NCBI RefSeq assembly: GCF_001613405.1
Contig: NZ_BDCH01000017.1
Span: 62,001 to 126,000 of the forward strand
DNA: 64,000 nt
Direction of reading: 5' to 3'
DNA from: Nocardia crassostreae
Lineage (GTDB): Bacteria; Actinomycetota; Actinomycetes; Mycobacteriales; Mycobacteriaceae
Under the pieces are notes generated by a model. It was given only the letters and a program-made list of their open reading frames with translations, searched no databases and had not been told where the DNA came from. Numbering within the stretch: position 1 is the stretch's first letter; every line of letters starts with the position of its first letter. A program made the translations under genes and the position numbers. This document shows, in pieces, positions 39,747 to 49,217 of this stretch.

Positions 39747-40820
39747 CCGACATCCGTTCGAACAACGCCGAACTCGCGGCCGGAGAGGCGATGTCCTTCC
39801 GCACCGCCGACGGCGTCGACCTGCTGCTACGCCGCGTCGGCCCGGCCGACGCCCCCGCGGTGCTGCTGGTGCACGGGCACGGGGTGTCCTCGGAAATGTT
39901 CGCGCTCCCCGAGATTCGCAATGTGACCGAGGTGCTGGCCGATGCGGGCTATCAGTCGTGGCTGCTCGACTGGCGCGGCAGTTCCCGGCTGCCGCACAAC
40001 GAGTCCGGGCGGCCCTACACCTTCGACGATGTCGCCCTCTACGACCTGCCCGCGGCCGTTGCCGAGATCCGGGCGCGGATCGGGGAGCAACCGCTGTTCG
40101 TCGTGGCACACTGCATCGGCGCGCTGGCCCTGTCGCTGAGCCTGACGGGTGGACTGCTCCCCGGCGTGGCGGGCGTGGTCGCGCAGGGCATCTTCCTCAC
40201 CCCGAAGGTGAGCACCGCCGCGCGCCTACGGGTGTTGGTGGGCAGCGAACTCATGGGCTCCCGCGTCACCCATATCGAATCCGACTTCCGCAAGGTCAGC
40301 CTGTGGTCCAAACGGACCCTGCTCTACGCCGCGCTGTCCCGCAAGGGCGACTGCCCGGACCCAACCTGCCGCATGGTCCACCACGGCTGGGGCATGGGCG
40401 CCAAGCTCTTCGAACACGATCACCTGGACACCCGCACCCACGACCGGCTGGCCGAACTGTTCGGCCCCATCCCGCTGTCGGTGCTGCCGCATCTGCGCCA
40501 GATGGAACTGGCGCACGCCGTCCTGCGCTGGAATGTCGACGACGAGCGCTATCACGCACTCCCCGAGAACGCCCTCGACCAGGCCGATCGCATCGACTGC
40601 CCGGTACTGCTGCTGTCCGGCAGCCGCAACGAGGCGTGGCTGGATTCCAACCGGCTGTGCCACGAGGTGCTGTCGGCGCGCAATCCGGGGAATCGATGTG
40701 CGCTACACCGAAATCCCGTCCTACGGCCACCTCGACACATTCATCGGCCGCGGCGCGGCGCTGGACGTCTTCGGCCACATCGTCGATTTCCTAGGCGAGC
40801 TGTCAGCTCGGCAGGCGTAG
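39743..40820 (+). pseudogene. Alpha/beta hydrolase with +1 frameshift near its end
   Basis: Starts at GTG 39743, overlapping the reductase stop (GTGA). Alpha/beta hydrolase core: VLLVHGHGVSSEMF (oxyanion loop), WLLDWRGSSRLP, AHCIGALALSLSL as nucleophile elbow with Cys or the family's HCxGA in place of GxSxG, and LLLSGSRNEAWLDSNRL. At CCGGGG (40687-40690) one extra base shifts the frame; with one G less the text reads NPGIDVRYTEIPSYGHLDTF, giving the catalytic His in GHLD and a natural stop at 40818-40820 (about 358 residues). The frame as written runs to 40855. Without the correction the enzyme lacks its catalytic histidine. Confidence 0.8.
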
Positions 40821-41804
40821 GGGCAGGCCCGCGGCGTGGTAGACGGCATCGATGACGGTCATGGTGTGCACGGCGTCCTCCGGCCCGGTGGCCACCGGCT
40901 CACCGTGCAGCACCGCACCGGCGAAGGCATCGAGTTGATAGTCGTAGGACGGCCGCTTGCCGAACCGCTCCGTCCGTGTGCCACGGTCGGTGCGGACTCG
41001 CAGGGCGTGCCCCAGATGCGGCAGCACCGGATTGAACAGGCGCATCCGGCCGCGTTCGCCGATCACGGTGGCGCTCACGCGCAGCACATCTGACGACCAC
41101 ATGGAGCATCGAATGCCGCCGGTGTGCCCGGCGGGGAACCGCAATTCCGCCGTCATGGCGCGATCGATGCTCGGATCACGCAGCTTCGCCTGCGCCGCAA
41201 CCACTTCCGGCGTCTCGCCGCCGAGCGTGCGGGCCAGGTGCACGGCATAGCAGCCCGCATCCATGAGCGCGCCGCCCGCGAGGTCGTAGTCGTAGCGGAT
41301 ATCGGAGAACTTGGGCAGCGGGAAGCAGAAGGCGGCCTCCACGCGCAGCAGCTTCCCCAACTCGCCCGAGGCGACGACCTTCTCGGCCGCCGCCATGAGC
41401 GGGTGGTAGCGGTAGTGGAACGCCTCCATCACCACCCGATCGGAATCGCCCGCCAGCGCGGCGATCTCGCGCGCCTCCTCGGCATTGGCGGTGAACGGCT
41501 TCTCGCACAGCACATGCTTCCCGACCCGCACGGCGGCGGCGGTCCAGCGGCCGTGCAGCCCATTGGGCAGCGGGATGTACACCGCGTCGAGATCCGGATC
41601 GTCGATCAGCGCCGCATAGCTGCCGTGCACCCGCGCGATACCGTGCTTGTGCGCGAACCGCCCGGCCCGCACCCCATCCCGGGCCGCGACCGCCGCCACG
41701 GTAACTCCCGGATTCCGCCCGGCCGGTTGAATCACGGCGGCGGGCGCGATGCGGGCCGCACCGAGAATCCCGATACGAAGCCCGGCGCACATGTCTTCGG
41801 TCAT
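40803..41804 (-). CDS. Gfo/Idh/MocA-family oxidoreductase
   Basis: 333 residues. An N-terminal Rossmann fold (GILGAARIAPAAVIQP) and the family's NAD-sugar motif CEKPF (HVLCEKPFTANAEEA) are followed by the alpha/beta domain with the catalytic-region MEAFHYRYHP and GGALMDAGCYAVHLA. These enzymes oxidise or reduce sugars or inositols. It is the only minus-strand gene inside the cluster core, it overlaps the hydrolase's 3' end by 18 bases and diverges from the glycosyltransferase pair by 38 bases. A role in making the transferred sugar is reasonable but inferred. Confidence 0.87.
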   Translation of the reverse strand: MTEDMCAGLRIGILGAARIAPAAVIQPAGRNPGVTVAAVAARDGVRAGRFAHKHGIARVHGSYAALIDDPDLDAVYIPLPNGLHGRWTAAAVRVGKHVLCEKPFTANAEEAREIAALAGDSDRVVMEAFHYRYHPLMAAAEKVVASGELGKLLRVEAAFCFPLPKFSDIRYDYDLAGGALMDAGCYAVHLARTLGGETPEVVAAQAKLRDPSIDRAMTAELRFPAGHTGGIRCSMWSSDVLRVSATVIGERGRMRLFNPVLPHLGHALRVRTDRGTRTERFGKRPSYDYQLDAFAGAVLHGEPVATGPEDAVHTMTVIDAVYHAAGLPLRLPS

Positions 41805-41842
41805 CAGCCGACATTAACAAGATTACGAACGGAGTCGAGAGT

Positions 41843-43138
41843 ATGCGCATCGCATTGTTGACGGCGGGCACCCGGGGCGATCATCAGCCGTATCTCGCCC
41901 TGGCCGACGAATTCCGTTCCCGCGGACACCATGTCGAGATGACCGCCACCGAGAACTACGCCGATGTGGTGCGGCGTTCGGGTTTCGAACCGCATGTCAT
42001 CCCGTTCAACTCCGCGGAACTGCTGGAATCGCCCGCGGCCAAACGCGGGCTGTCCTCCGGCAATCCGCTGCCGTTCCTGCAGATCATGCTGGACACGGTG
42101 AAGATCATGGCGGGTGAGCGCGGGCAGCGCATGCACGAGATGCTCAGCGGCGCTTGCGAATCCGCCGATTTGACCGTCTCCTGCGCCTCGACCCTGCCGT
42201 GGGCCATGGAGCGCCGGGAGAAGACCGGGCAGCTGGTGATCGGCGGGCTGCCCTATCCACTCGAGCGCACCGCGGAGTTCCCGTCCTCGTTCATGGTCAA
42301 GCACATGATCTCGTCGCGCCGACTGCGGCTGGCCAGCTACTCGGCCTTCGAGCTCGCCTACGGCGTCGCGTACCGCAAGATGGACCGGCGCGTGCGCGAG
42401 ATGATGGGCCTGCCCGGTAAGCCCCGCAATCCGTTCCGCCGCATTCGCGAGGACGGAATTCCGCTGGTGCACATGGTGAGTCCGGTGCTGCTGCCCAAAC
42501 CCGCCGACTGGCCCGAGCGCTCGACGGTCGTCGGCGCGCCGATCCTGCCGCAGCATATGCGCGGGGCCTGGGGCGAGGCCGAGGTCGATCCGGCGCTGGA
42601 CGAATGGCTCGACGAAGGTGAGGCGCCGGTCTACTTCTGCCTCACCAGTATGCCGATTCTCGATCCGGCCGGATTCTGCGACATGATCGCCGCGGTGTGC
42701 CGCCGCCTGGGCGTGCGCGCCCTGGTGACGGTGAAGGGCGAGGGCTATCCGCGCGGTATCGGCTACGACCGCGGGCTCTACGTGCTGGATTCCTTCGACT
42801 ACGACCGCGTGCTGCCGCGCTGCGCCGCAGTGGTCCATCACGGCGGCAGCGGGAACTCCCACGATGTGCTGCGCGCGGGTCTGCCCGCGGTGGTGATCGG
42901 CGTGCACAGCGACCAGTTCTTCTACGGCTGGCGCATGTCGGCGCTGGGCATCGGCGCCGATTTCCCGTATCCGTCGCTCACCGCGGATCGGCTGCACGAC
43001 GCCCTGGCCACGACCCTGACCCCGGGCGCGCGCGTCCGGGCCGCGGAGCTCGGCGAACAGGTCGCCGCCGAGAACGGCATCCGGGCCGCGGCGGACGCGG
43101 TGGAGAAGCTGGCCGTGACGACCCCGGCCCGCCCGTGA
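41843..43138 (+). CDS. GT1/GT28-type glycosyltransferase
   Basis: 431 residues, GT-B fold. The N-terminus MRIALLTAGTRGDHQPYLALADEFRSRGHHVEM is typical of UGT-like enzymes, and the donor-binding signature VVHHGGSGNSHDVLRAGLPAVVIGVHSDQFFYG is complete. It would transfer a nucleotide-activated sugar to a lipid or polyketide acceptor. GGAG precedes the ATG. It overlaps the next glycosyltransferase start (GTGA), so two sugars may be added in turn. Confidence 0.92.
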   Translation: MRIALLTAGTRGDHQPYLALADEFRSRGHHVEMTATENYADVVRRSGFEPHVIPFNSAELLESPAAKRGLSSGNPLPFLQIMLDTVKIMAGERGQRMHEMLSGACESADLTVSCASTLPWAMERREKTGQLVIGGLPYPLERTAEFPSSFMVKHMISSRRLRLASYSAFELAYGVAYRKMDRRVREMMGLPGKPRNPFRRIREDGIPLVHMVSPVLLPKPADWPERSTVVGAPILPQHMRGAWGEAEVDPALDEWLDEGEAPVYFCLTSMPILDPAGFCDMIAAVCRRLGVRALVTVKGEGYPRGIGYDRGLYVLDSFDYDRVLPRCAAVVHHGGSGNSHDVLRAGLPAVVIGVHSDQFFYGWRMSALGIGADFPYPSLTADRLHDALATTLTPGARVRAAELGEQVAAENGIRAAADAVEKLAVTTPARP

Positions 43139-44373
43139 CCGATCCCCTGCACATCGCGCTCTTCACCGACTTCCACCCGGCGCCCCTGGGCGGGGTGCAG
43201 ACGGCCATGCGCTCGCTGTGCGACGGCCTGCTCGGACTCGGCCATCGCGTGACCGTATTCTGCCCGCCCGCACCGGAATCCACGCCCGCCGATCCCGAGA
43301 CGATCGCGCTGCGGCCGGTACCGGGCCTGCGGCTGTCCAGCGGCGGGCCGGTGGTGCTCCCGACCCGGGCCAACCGGAAGCTGATCGATGCCGCGTTCGA
43401 CGACCGCGGGCCCGTCGACCTGGTCCACACCCTGACCACCTAAGGCTGCGGCATCGCGGGCATTCGCGCCGCCCGCAGGCACGCGATCCCGGTCGTGCAG
43501 ACCATGCAGAGCCGCGACGACACCGTCATCGAGAAGTATTCGCCGTCACCGTATCCGGCCGCGCTGACCATGCGGCTGCTGCACGGCGCGTTCGTGCCAC
43601 TGCGCCACCGGCCGCCGCATCCCGGTGACAGCCGGACCACGCGGTTGGCCTGGCGGCCCCTCATCGCCCAGGCGCAGGCCGCCGACCGCGTCGTCGTCCC
43701 TACACAGCACTTCGCCCGCCGCCTGGCCGAGCGCGGCGTCGACCGCCCGATCCACGTGGTGTCGAACGGCATCGACGATGTGCTGATCGACCGCATCCGC
43801 ACCGCGGCCGCGACGACGGCGACCACCGACGGGCCGCTGCGCGCCCTGTGGTGTGGACGGCTGTCGGCGGAGAAGCGCCCGCTCGAAGCCATCGAGATCG
43901 TGCGCCGCATCGACGGCTGCACCCTCGACCTCTACGGCAGCGGACCGCTCGCCGATCAGGTCCGCACGGCCGCGGCCATGACCGACCGCGTGCGCCTGCA
44001 CGGCGAGGTCACCCAGTCCGACTGCCTGGCCGCCATGCGCCGCCACGATGTCCTGCTGCTCACCTCCGACTGCGACACCCAGGGCATGGTGCTGCTCGAG
44101 GCAGTGGCCATGGGGCTGCCGATCCTGTACTGCGATCCGGAACTCGCCGAGACCGTGCCCGCCCAGGGCGGCGTCCTCGCCCCGGATTCGTCGGTTGCCG
44201 CGCTCGCCGACGAGCTGCGGTCGCTGGCGCTGGACCGCACCCGGCTCCCCGCCCTGCGCGCCGCGCTCGCCGACCACGCCGACGAACCACGGCAGTCCCG
44301 GCACCTGACCCGAATCCTGGAGGTGTATTCCGACGCGCTCGCGGCGGCCGGTGCGGAACGGCAGATCACCTGA
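43135..44373 (+). pseudogene. GT4 glycosyltransferase with in-frame TAA
   Basis: Starts at GTG 43135. The N-terminus HIALFTDFHPAPLGGVQTAMRSLCDGLLG is a GT4 acceptor half; after DLVHTLTT comes TAA (43441-43443), and the same frame goes on with GCGIAGIRAARRHAIPVVQT, later LRALWCGRLSAEKRPLEAIE and the donor motif TQGMVLLEAVAMGLPIL (E-x7-E region). Total 412 codons, normal for GT4. Relatives commonly have Tyr-Gly here, so TAC or TAT to TAA is a likely single change. The downstream part has no good restart. Confidence 0.85.
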
Positions 44374-44450
44374 TCGGAGACCGGGTGGTCTGCACGGTGC
44401 GGGCGGGCTGATAATGGTCCGGTAGTTATCAGGCTCGACGTGCTTAGGAA

Positions 44451-45254
44451 ATGCGTTTGCACAATCAATTCCGGCCGGTCGACGCGGGAAAAATCCAGCA
44501 GCCCACCTTCGGATCGGCATTGCGCCGTTTACGCGACGAGCGCGGGGTGAGCCGGGAGAAACTGGCCGCGGCGACGAATGTCAGCGCGAGTTACATCACC
44601 CACCTGGAGAACGGTCAACGCGATCGGCCCACCCATTCGGTCGTCGACGCGCTGAGCGGATATCTGCACGCCGTCCAGCCGCTCAGCAATGCCGAACGCA
44701 GGCACCTGTTCGATCTGGCCCGGCTGGACGCCGCACCGCAGCCCTCGCTCGACGATTTGCGCGCGGCCCTGTCGCCCAGCGCCCTGGACGCCCTGCACCG
44801 GCACGAGCCCTGGCCCGCGGTCTACCTGGATACTCGCTCGAATGTATTGTCCTGCAACGAGTCCTACGGTCGCACCTTTGCCGGAATCCTCGACAACGGC
44901 AGCATTCTGCGCTGGCTGTTCCGCGATCCGCGCTCGCATGAGGTGCTGGTCGAATGGGAGCACGAGGCCATGCTGACCGTGGCGCTGGTCCAGGGTTTCA
45001 TGGGCAGATCCGAGTACCCGGAGTGGTGGGCCGAAACCATCGAAGACCTCGCCGACAGTCCCGAATTCCTGCGCATCTGGAATGCCGTCGAGGCCGGATA
45101 CGGCCGCGATCCGGCCTGGATGGCGCTGCGCCATCCGGAATCCGGCGAGCCGTACCACCTCGATTTGCGAGTATTCCAATTCGATTCCGTCGACTATCGC
45201 GACCGGATTCTTTTCGTGGCGGGCTTCGGCACCACCTCCGAGGTCACTCGCTGA
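44451..45254 (+). CDS. XRE regulator with MmyB-like ligand domain
   Basis: 267 residues. HTH at about 25-85 (FGSALRRLRDERGVSREKLA, SASYITHLENGQRDRP) and a C-terminal MmyB-type domain (ALSPSALDALHRHEPWPAVYLDTRSNVLSCNESY; later DLRVFQFDSVDY), which in relatives binds fatty-acyl-like ligands in a PAS-like pocket. That fits a cluster that handles a fatty acid, making this the likely pathway-specific regulator. TTAGGA stands just before the ATG. Its 3' end overlaps the convergent P450 by 11 bases. Confidence 0.87.
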   Translation: MRLHNQFRPVDAGKIQQPTFGSALRRLRDERGVSREKLAAATNVSASYITHLENGQRDRPTHSVVDALSGYLHAVQPLSNAERRHLFDLARLDAAPQPSLDDLRAALSPSALDALHRHEPWPAVYLDTRSNVLSCNESYGRTFAGILDNGSILRWLFRDPRSHEVLVEWEHEAMLTVALVQGFMGRSEYPEWWAETIEDLADSPEFLRIWNAVEAGYGRDPAWMALRHPESGEPYHLDLRVFQFDSVDYRDRILFVAGFGTTSEVTR

Positions 45255-46596
45255 GCCGCCGCGCCCGATATGCCACCCGGCAGGGCGCGGCGGGCCAGCG
45301 CGACTTGTTGCCGATATCGGGTTTCGGCGTGCCGGTGGTCAGCTCCAGGTCGTAACTCCGCAGCAACCGCGCCAGAATGATGGCCATCTCGAGTTTGGCG
45401 AACCGCGTGCCCAGGCATTTGTGGACGCCGCCGCCGAAGCCCATCAGTTTCGCGCGTTCGTGTTTGGCGTCCGGCCCGAGGTAGCGGCCGGGATCGAAGA
45501 CCTCCGGGGCGTCATGTTCCTCCGGCAGTAGGTGATTCACCCTGGGCGAGGTGAGCACCTGGGTGCCCGCGCGAATGGTGTAGCCGTCGAGGTCGACATC
45601 GGCGGTGGCCTTGCGCAGCAGCACCGGCGCGATCGGATACAGCCGCTCGGATTCGTGAATGCACGCGTCGATGAACCGCAGCCGCTTCACCGCCTCCAGA
45701 TCCAGGGGCCCGTCACCCAGTTCATCAGCTTCGGCGCGGGCGCGCTCGAACAGTTCCGGATGCCGCAACACCTCGATCACCGCCCAGGACAGATGCCCCG
45801 TGGTGGATTCGTGCCCGGCCCACAACAACAGCAGCACCAGATTGACGAGCACCTCGTCCGGCACCGCGGAACCATCGGAATAGGTTGCGGCGGCCAGTGT
45901 TTGCAGAAAATCCGGCTCGTCGAACGGTTGCTCGCGGCGACGCGTGATCATCGCGGTGAGATCCGCCTTCAGACTGGCCCCGGCCCGCGCCCCGAGAATC
46001 TTGCCGACGGTGGGCACGAACCGGGGCACGAAGGTCATCTGCTTGGAGAACCACCGGAACCGGCCGAAGACGTCATCGCCCATCTCGGCGGTGAACCGAT
46101 CACCGAGAAACGAGAGCGCCGCGATATTCATGACCAGAATGCCGAGCTCGTGCGCGAGTTAGAATTCCCCACGCGCTCCGAGCCTTTCGACGAAGGCCCG
46201 CGCCTGCGCGTCCATGACCGCGGCGTACACCTCGTGCTGCCGCCCGGTGAACCGGGGCAGGATGATGTTCTTCTGCTCGCGGTACTCCTCTTTGCTCGCC
46301 AGGCTGAAGAAGTCGGGCGCGAACATGGTGCGAAAGAATGGATACGCCGCTTCGGTGGAGAGGTTTTCATCGTGAAAGAACCGCTGGCAGTTCTCGTTTC
46401 CGAGCACCACCACCGGATCCGGGTTCCCGGGCAGTTTGATCCGGAAGACCAGTCCGCGTTCGGCATAGCCGCGCGCCACCAGCCCTTCGGGATAGGCGGC
46501 CAGCTCACGAACGTGACCTAGTAGCGGCAGCCCGCCCGACAACAATGGCGGATGGTTTCCCGCAGCGGAAATACCGGTGGATATGGGCGTTTTCAC
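45244..46596 (-). pseudogene. Second cytochrome P450, in-frame TAA
   Basis: From GTG 46596 (GAGGGGGA upstream) the frame reads a P450 N-terminus (PLLGHVRELAAYPEGLVARG, PRFTGRQHEVY) to RGEF, then TAA (46161-46159), then LAHELGILVMNIAALSFLG in the same frame. The rest is complete: I-helix LLLWAGHESTTGHL, ExxR in HESERLYP, heme loop MGFGGGVHKCLGTRFAKLEM. FGGGxHxCxG is the CYP51/eukaryote-like form. Total about 450 codons. GAA or GAT-type codons at that position would need one change to TAA. Probably a second tailoring oxidase of the cluster. Confidence 0.85.
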
Positions 46597-46682
46597 ACTT
46601 CCCCCTCGACGATTCGAGCGTGCCCCCTCTCGGACGCTCGAAATCATCATGGCACCGAAGGCATTCGGCCGACATACACCAG

Positions 46683-47597
46683 TCAGTACATATTAGATGG
46701 TGCAAGCAGTGCCTGGAGGGTTTCGGTGGCCAGGTCGCGCAGCCAGATGTGGGCGCGGTCTTCGTCATAGCGCTGGTGCCACAGCAGGTACAGCGAGACA
46801 TCGGGCAGCCTGAGTGGCAGCGGCAGTGTGAAGAGGCCGAGTCGGTTCCGGGACGAGCGGGTGACCGCGTCGGGGACGGTGACCACCAGGTCGGCGTCGG
46901 CGGCAAGTTGCAGCGCGAAGGCGGCGGTGGGCCCGGCGGCGACGACGCGTCGTGTGAGGTCACGCGGGGCCAGGGCGTCGTCGATCGGGTCGCGCAAGCG
47001 TCCGCGCCGCGAAACGGTGACGTGTTCGGCGGCTGCGTACCGCTCGAGGCTCAGCGGGCCTTCGGTGAGCGGGTGGCCCGGTCGGACGGCGACGACCAGC
47101 CGGTCCGTGCCGACGAGGCGGTGGCGGATGTCGGGGAGCGTCGGCTGACTGGAGCTGGATTCGAGGTCGACCTCACCCCGGCGCAACTCGGGGGTGTCCG
47201 TGCCGGGTTCCGCGGGCAGGCGCAGCTGGACGCCGGGCGCTCGACGGTGGACGGCCGTGGTCAGCGCGGTGCCGCAAGCAGCGGTCAGAGCGTCGTGCAA
47301 GCGCACGGTGAACACCCGCTCCAGAGCCGCCAAGTCGAGTTCTTGCTGCGCGGACAGGAGTTGGTGAGCCTGCTGCACGAGGGCATGGACCTGGGCGCGC
47401 ATGGCCAGCGCGCGGGTGGTGGGAACCATGCTGCGGCCGGTGCGGACCAGGATCTGGTCGCCTGTGGCCTTGCGGATGCGGCCCAGGGAGCGGCTCATCG
47501 CCGGTGCGGTGACGTGGAGCCGGGCCGCCGCGCCAGCAACACTGCCCTCTTCCAGCAGCGCGTCCAGGGCTGTGAGCAGGTTCAAATCCAATTGCAT
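46683..47597 (-). CDS. LysR-family regulator
   Basis: 304 residues from the ATG at 47597. HTH in residues 1-60 (QLDLNLLTALDALLEEGSVAGAAARLHVTAPAMSRSLGRIR), followed by a typical effector-binding domain (RRGEVDLESSS, LVVAVRPGHPLTEGPLSLERYA). Divergent from the IMPase-like gene over 115 bases with an inverted repeat between them, the classical LysR arrangement. It probably activates that gene and the reductase after it. Confidence 0.92.
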   Translation of the reverse strand: MQLDLNLLTALDALLEEGSVAGAAARLHVTAPAMSRSLGRIRKATGDQILVRTGRSMVPTTRALAMRAQVHALVQQAHQLLSAQQELDLAALERVFTVRLHDALTAACGTALTTAVHRRAPGVQLRLPAEPGTDTPELRRGEVDLESSSSQPTLPDIRHRLVGTDRLVVAVRPGHPLTEGPLSLERYAAAEHVTVSRRGRLRDPIDDALAPRDLTRRVVAAGPTAAFALQLAADADLVVTVPDAVTRSSRNRLGLFTLPLPLRLPDVSLYLLWHQRYDEDRAHIWLRDLATETLQALLAPSNMY

Positions 47598-47616
47598 GAC
47601 AGTAACTCTATAAGTG

Positions 47617-47632
47617 ACAAGCATGCACTTGT
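47617..47632. promoter_or_regulatory. LysR-type operator candidate
   Basis: ACAAG (47617-47621) and CTTGT (47628-47632) flank CATGCA. TATAAG at 47609-47614 could be a -10 for the plus strand. The site lies 20 bases before the LysR start and 81 before the IMPase-like start. Confidence 0.45.
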
Positions 47633-47712
47633 TGTTAATTGTCGGGCGGCCTACCGTCGAAGTGCGGGTTCGAACGAACCGCCCCACATTCACGAACTCC
47701 AGGGAGCCCACG

Positions 47713-48525
47713 ATGAGCACAGTCATGCCTTTCGACGCCGACACGACGCTCATGGCCGATGTGACCACGGCGGTGAAGACCGCTGGCCGCACGCTGCGCG
47801 GCCGCTACACCACGCACGCCCGAGGCGTGAGTCTGGACGAGGTCGTCGATGAGATTCACGCCAACGACGACGCGGTGCTGGACGTGCTGCGGGAGCCGCT
47901 GCTGAGGGCTCGACGGGGATCGCAGTGGGCCGAGGACGAGCTGGCCGGTGGCGAGCTCCCGCCCGGGGAGTGGTGGGTCGTCGACCCCGCCGAGGGCAAT
48001 ATCAACCACGTCCACGGCATGGAGGACTGGGCCGTCACCGCCACCCTGGTCCGCGACAACAGGCCGGTGCTCACCGTCGTCCACCTGCCGCTGACCGGCG
48101 ACACGTACACCGCAGTCGCCGGCGGCGGCGCCCGCCTCAACGACCGGCCGCTGACGGTGTCCGCCAAGACCGATCTGGGCGCCGCGCTCACCGGCACCGG
48201 CCAGGCCAAGCCCGGCGAGGACGAGCGCACCTTCCGGCGGATCGGTGACTCCGTGACCGCCATGCTCATCAACGGCCTGGTCGTGCGCGTGTCCGTGCCC
48301 GCCACGATGCAGCTCATCCAGGTCGCCGCCGGACGCATGGACGCGTTCTGGCAGTTCTCCGACGTCCGCTCCGGCCTGGTCGCCGGCGCCCTGCTGGTCG
48401 CCGAGGCCGGAGGCGCCGTCACCGACCTGGCGGGCGAACCCTGGAACACGGGCAGCCGCGACTTCCTGGCCGCCGCCCCCGGCATCCACTCCGCCGCCCT
48501 CGAGGTCCTCGCACCGATCGCCTAG
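47713..48525 (+). CDS. Inositol monophosphatase-like protein, altered metal site
   Basis: 270 residues from ATG 47713 (AGGGAG upstream; the frame is open 33 codons higher). Fold-defining pieces of the IMPase/FBPase superfamily are present: GEWWVVDPAEGNINHVHGMEDW matches WVIDPLDGTxNFxxG, and SDVRSGLVAGALLVAEAGGAVTDL matches the C-terminal WDxAAGxLLVxEAGG. Changes: the second Asp of DPxDG is Glu, Thr is Asn, and the Trp-Asp motif is degenerate. Metal binding could survive with Glu but phosphatase activity is uncertain. It is followed after 47 bases by an NADP-binding protein. Confidence 0.75.
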   Translation: MSTVMPFDADTTLMADVTTAVKTAGRTLRGRYTTHARGVSLDEVVDEIHANDDAVLDVLREPLLRARRGSQWAEDELAGGELPPGEWWVVDPAEGNINHVHGMEDWAVTATLVRDNRPVLTVVHLPLTGDTYTAVAGGGARLNDRPLTVSAKTDLGAALTGTGQAKPGEDERTFRRIGDSVTAMLINGLVVRVSVPATMQLIQVAAGRMDAFWQFSDVRSGLVAGALLVAEAGGAVTDLAGEPWNTGSRDFLAAAPGIHSAALEVLAPIA

Positions 48526-48572
48526 CCGGACGCCTCGGCATTCCCACCCGATACCGCAAGGAGTATCACGTC

Positions 48573-49217
48573 ATGACCAGCATCGGCATCCTGGGCACCG
48601 GCCGCGTCGGCGCCAACCTCGCCCGCAAGCTCTCCGCAGCCGGACACCACGTCACCCTCGGCAGCCGCAGCCCGGAAGACGCCGCCGCCCGCGCCGCCGG
48701 GCTCACCCCGCGGATTGCCTTCGCCGACCAGCGCACCACCGCCCGCACCGCGAACATCGTGATCAACGCGACGCCCGGCGACAGCTCCCTGGACCGCCTG
48801 ACCGACCTGCGGACCGAGCTCTCCGGAAGAATCCTCGTCGATGTCTCCAACGCCACCCGCGACGCCGCGGACGGCCTGCCCGGCGACCTGTGCTATCCCG
48901 GCAGCAGCCTCGCCGAAAAGCTCCAGGCCGCACTCCCCGACACCCATGTGGTCAAGACCCTCAACACCATGCTTTTCATGGTCATGACCGCTCCCGAAGC
49001 CCTGGCCACCCCACCCACCATCTATGTCTCGGGCGACGACGAGAAGGCGAAGCGGACCGTCACCGGCCTGCTCGGCGACCTGGGCTGGCAGCCCGCATGG
49101 ATCGAGAACCTCGGCGACATCACCACGGCCCGCGCCACCGAGGCCATGATCCTGGCCGTGCCCCACATCCTGCGCCGACACGGCTTCGAGCCCTTCGCCA
49201 TCTCCCTCGCCCGCTGA
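48573..49217 (+). CDS. NADPH-binding reductase, F420/NADP-oxidoreductase-like
   Basis: 214 residues. Rossmann fold at the N-terminus (SIGILGTGRVGANLARKL, then TLGSRSPEDAA for the NADP 2'-phosphate) and NTMLFMVM as in the Fno/6-phosphogluconate dehydrogenase-like family. The C-terminus has the helices typical of the family but no catalytic residue can be assigned. It is probably cotranscribed with the IMPase-like gene. Confidence 0.82.
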   Translation: MTSIGILGTGRVGANLARKLSAAGHHVTLGSRSPEDAAARAAGLTPRIAFADQRTTARTANIVINATPGDSSLDRLTDLRTELSGRILVDVSNATRDAADGLPGDLCYPGSSLAEKLQAALPDTHVVKTLNTMLFMVMTAPEALATPPTIYVSGDDEKAKRTVTGLLGDLGWQPAWIENLGDITTARATEAMILAVPHILRRHGFEPFAISLAR

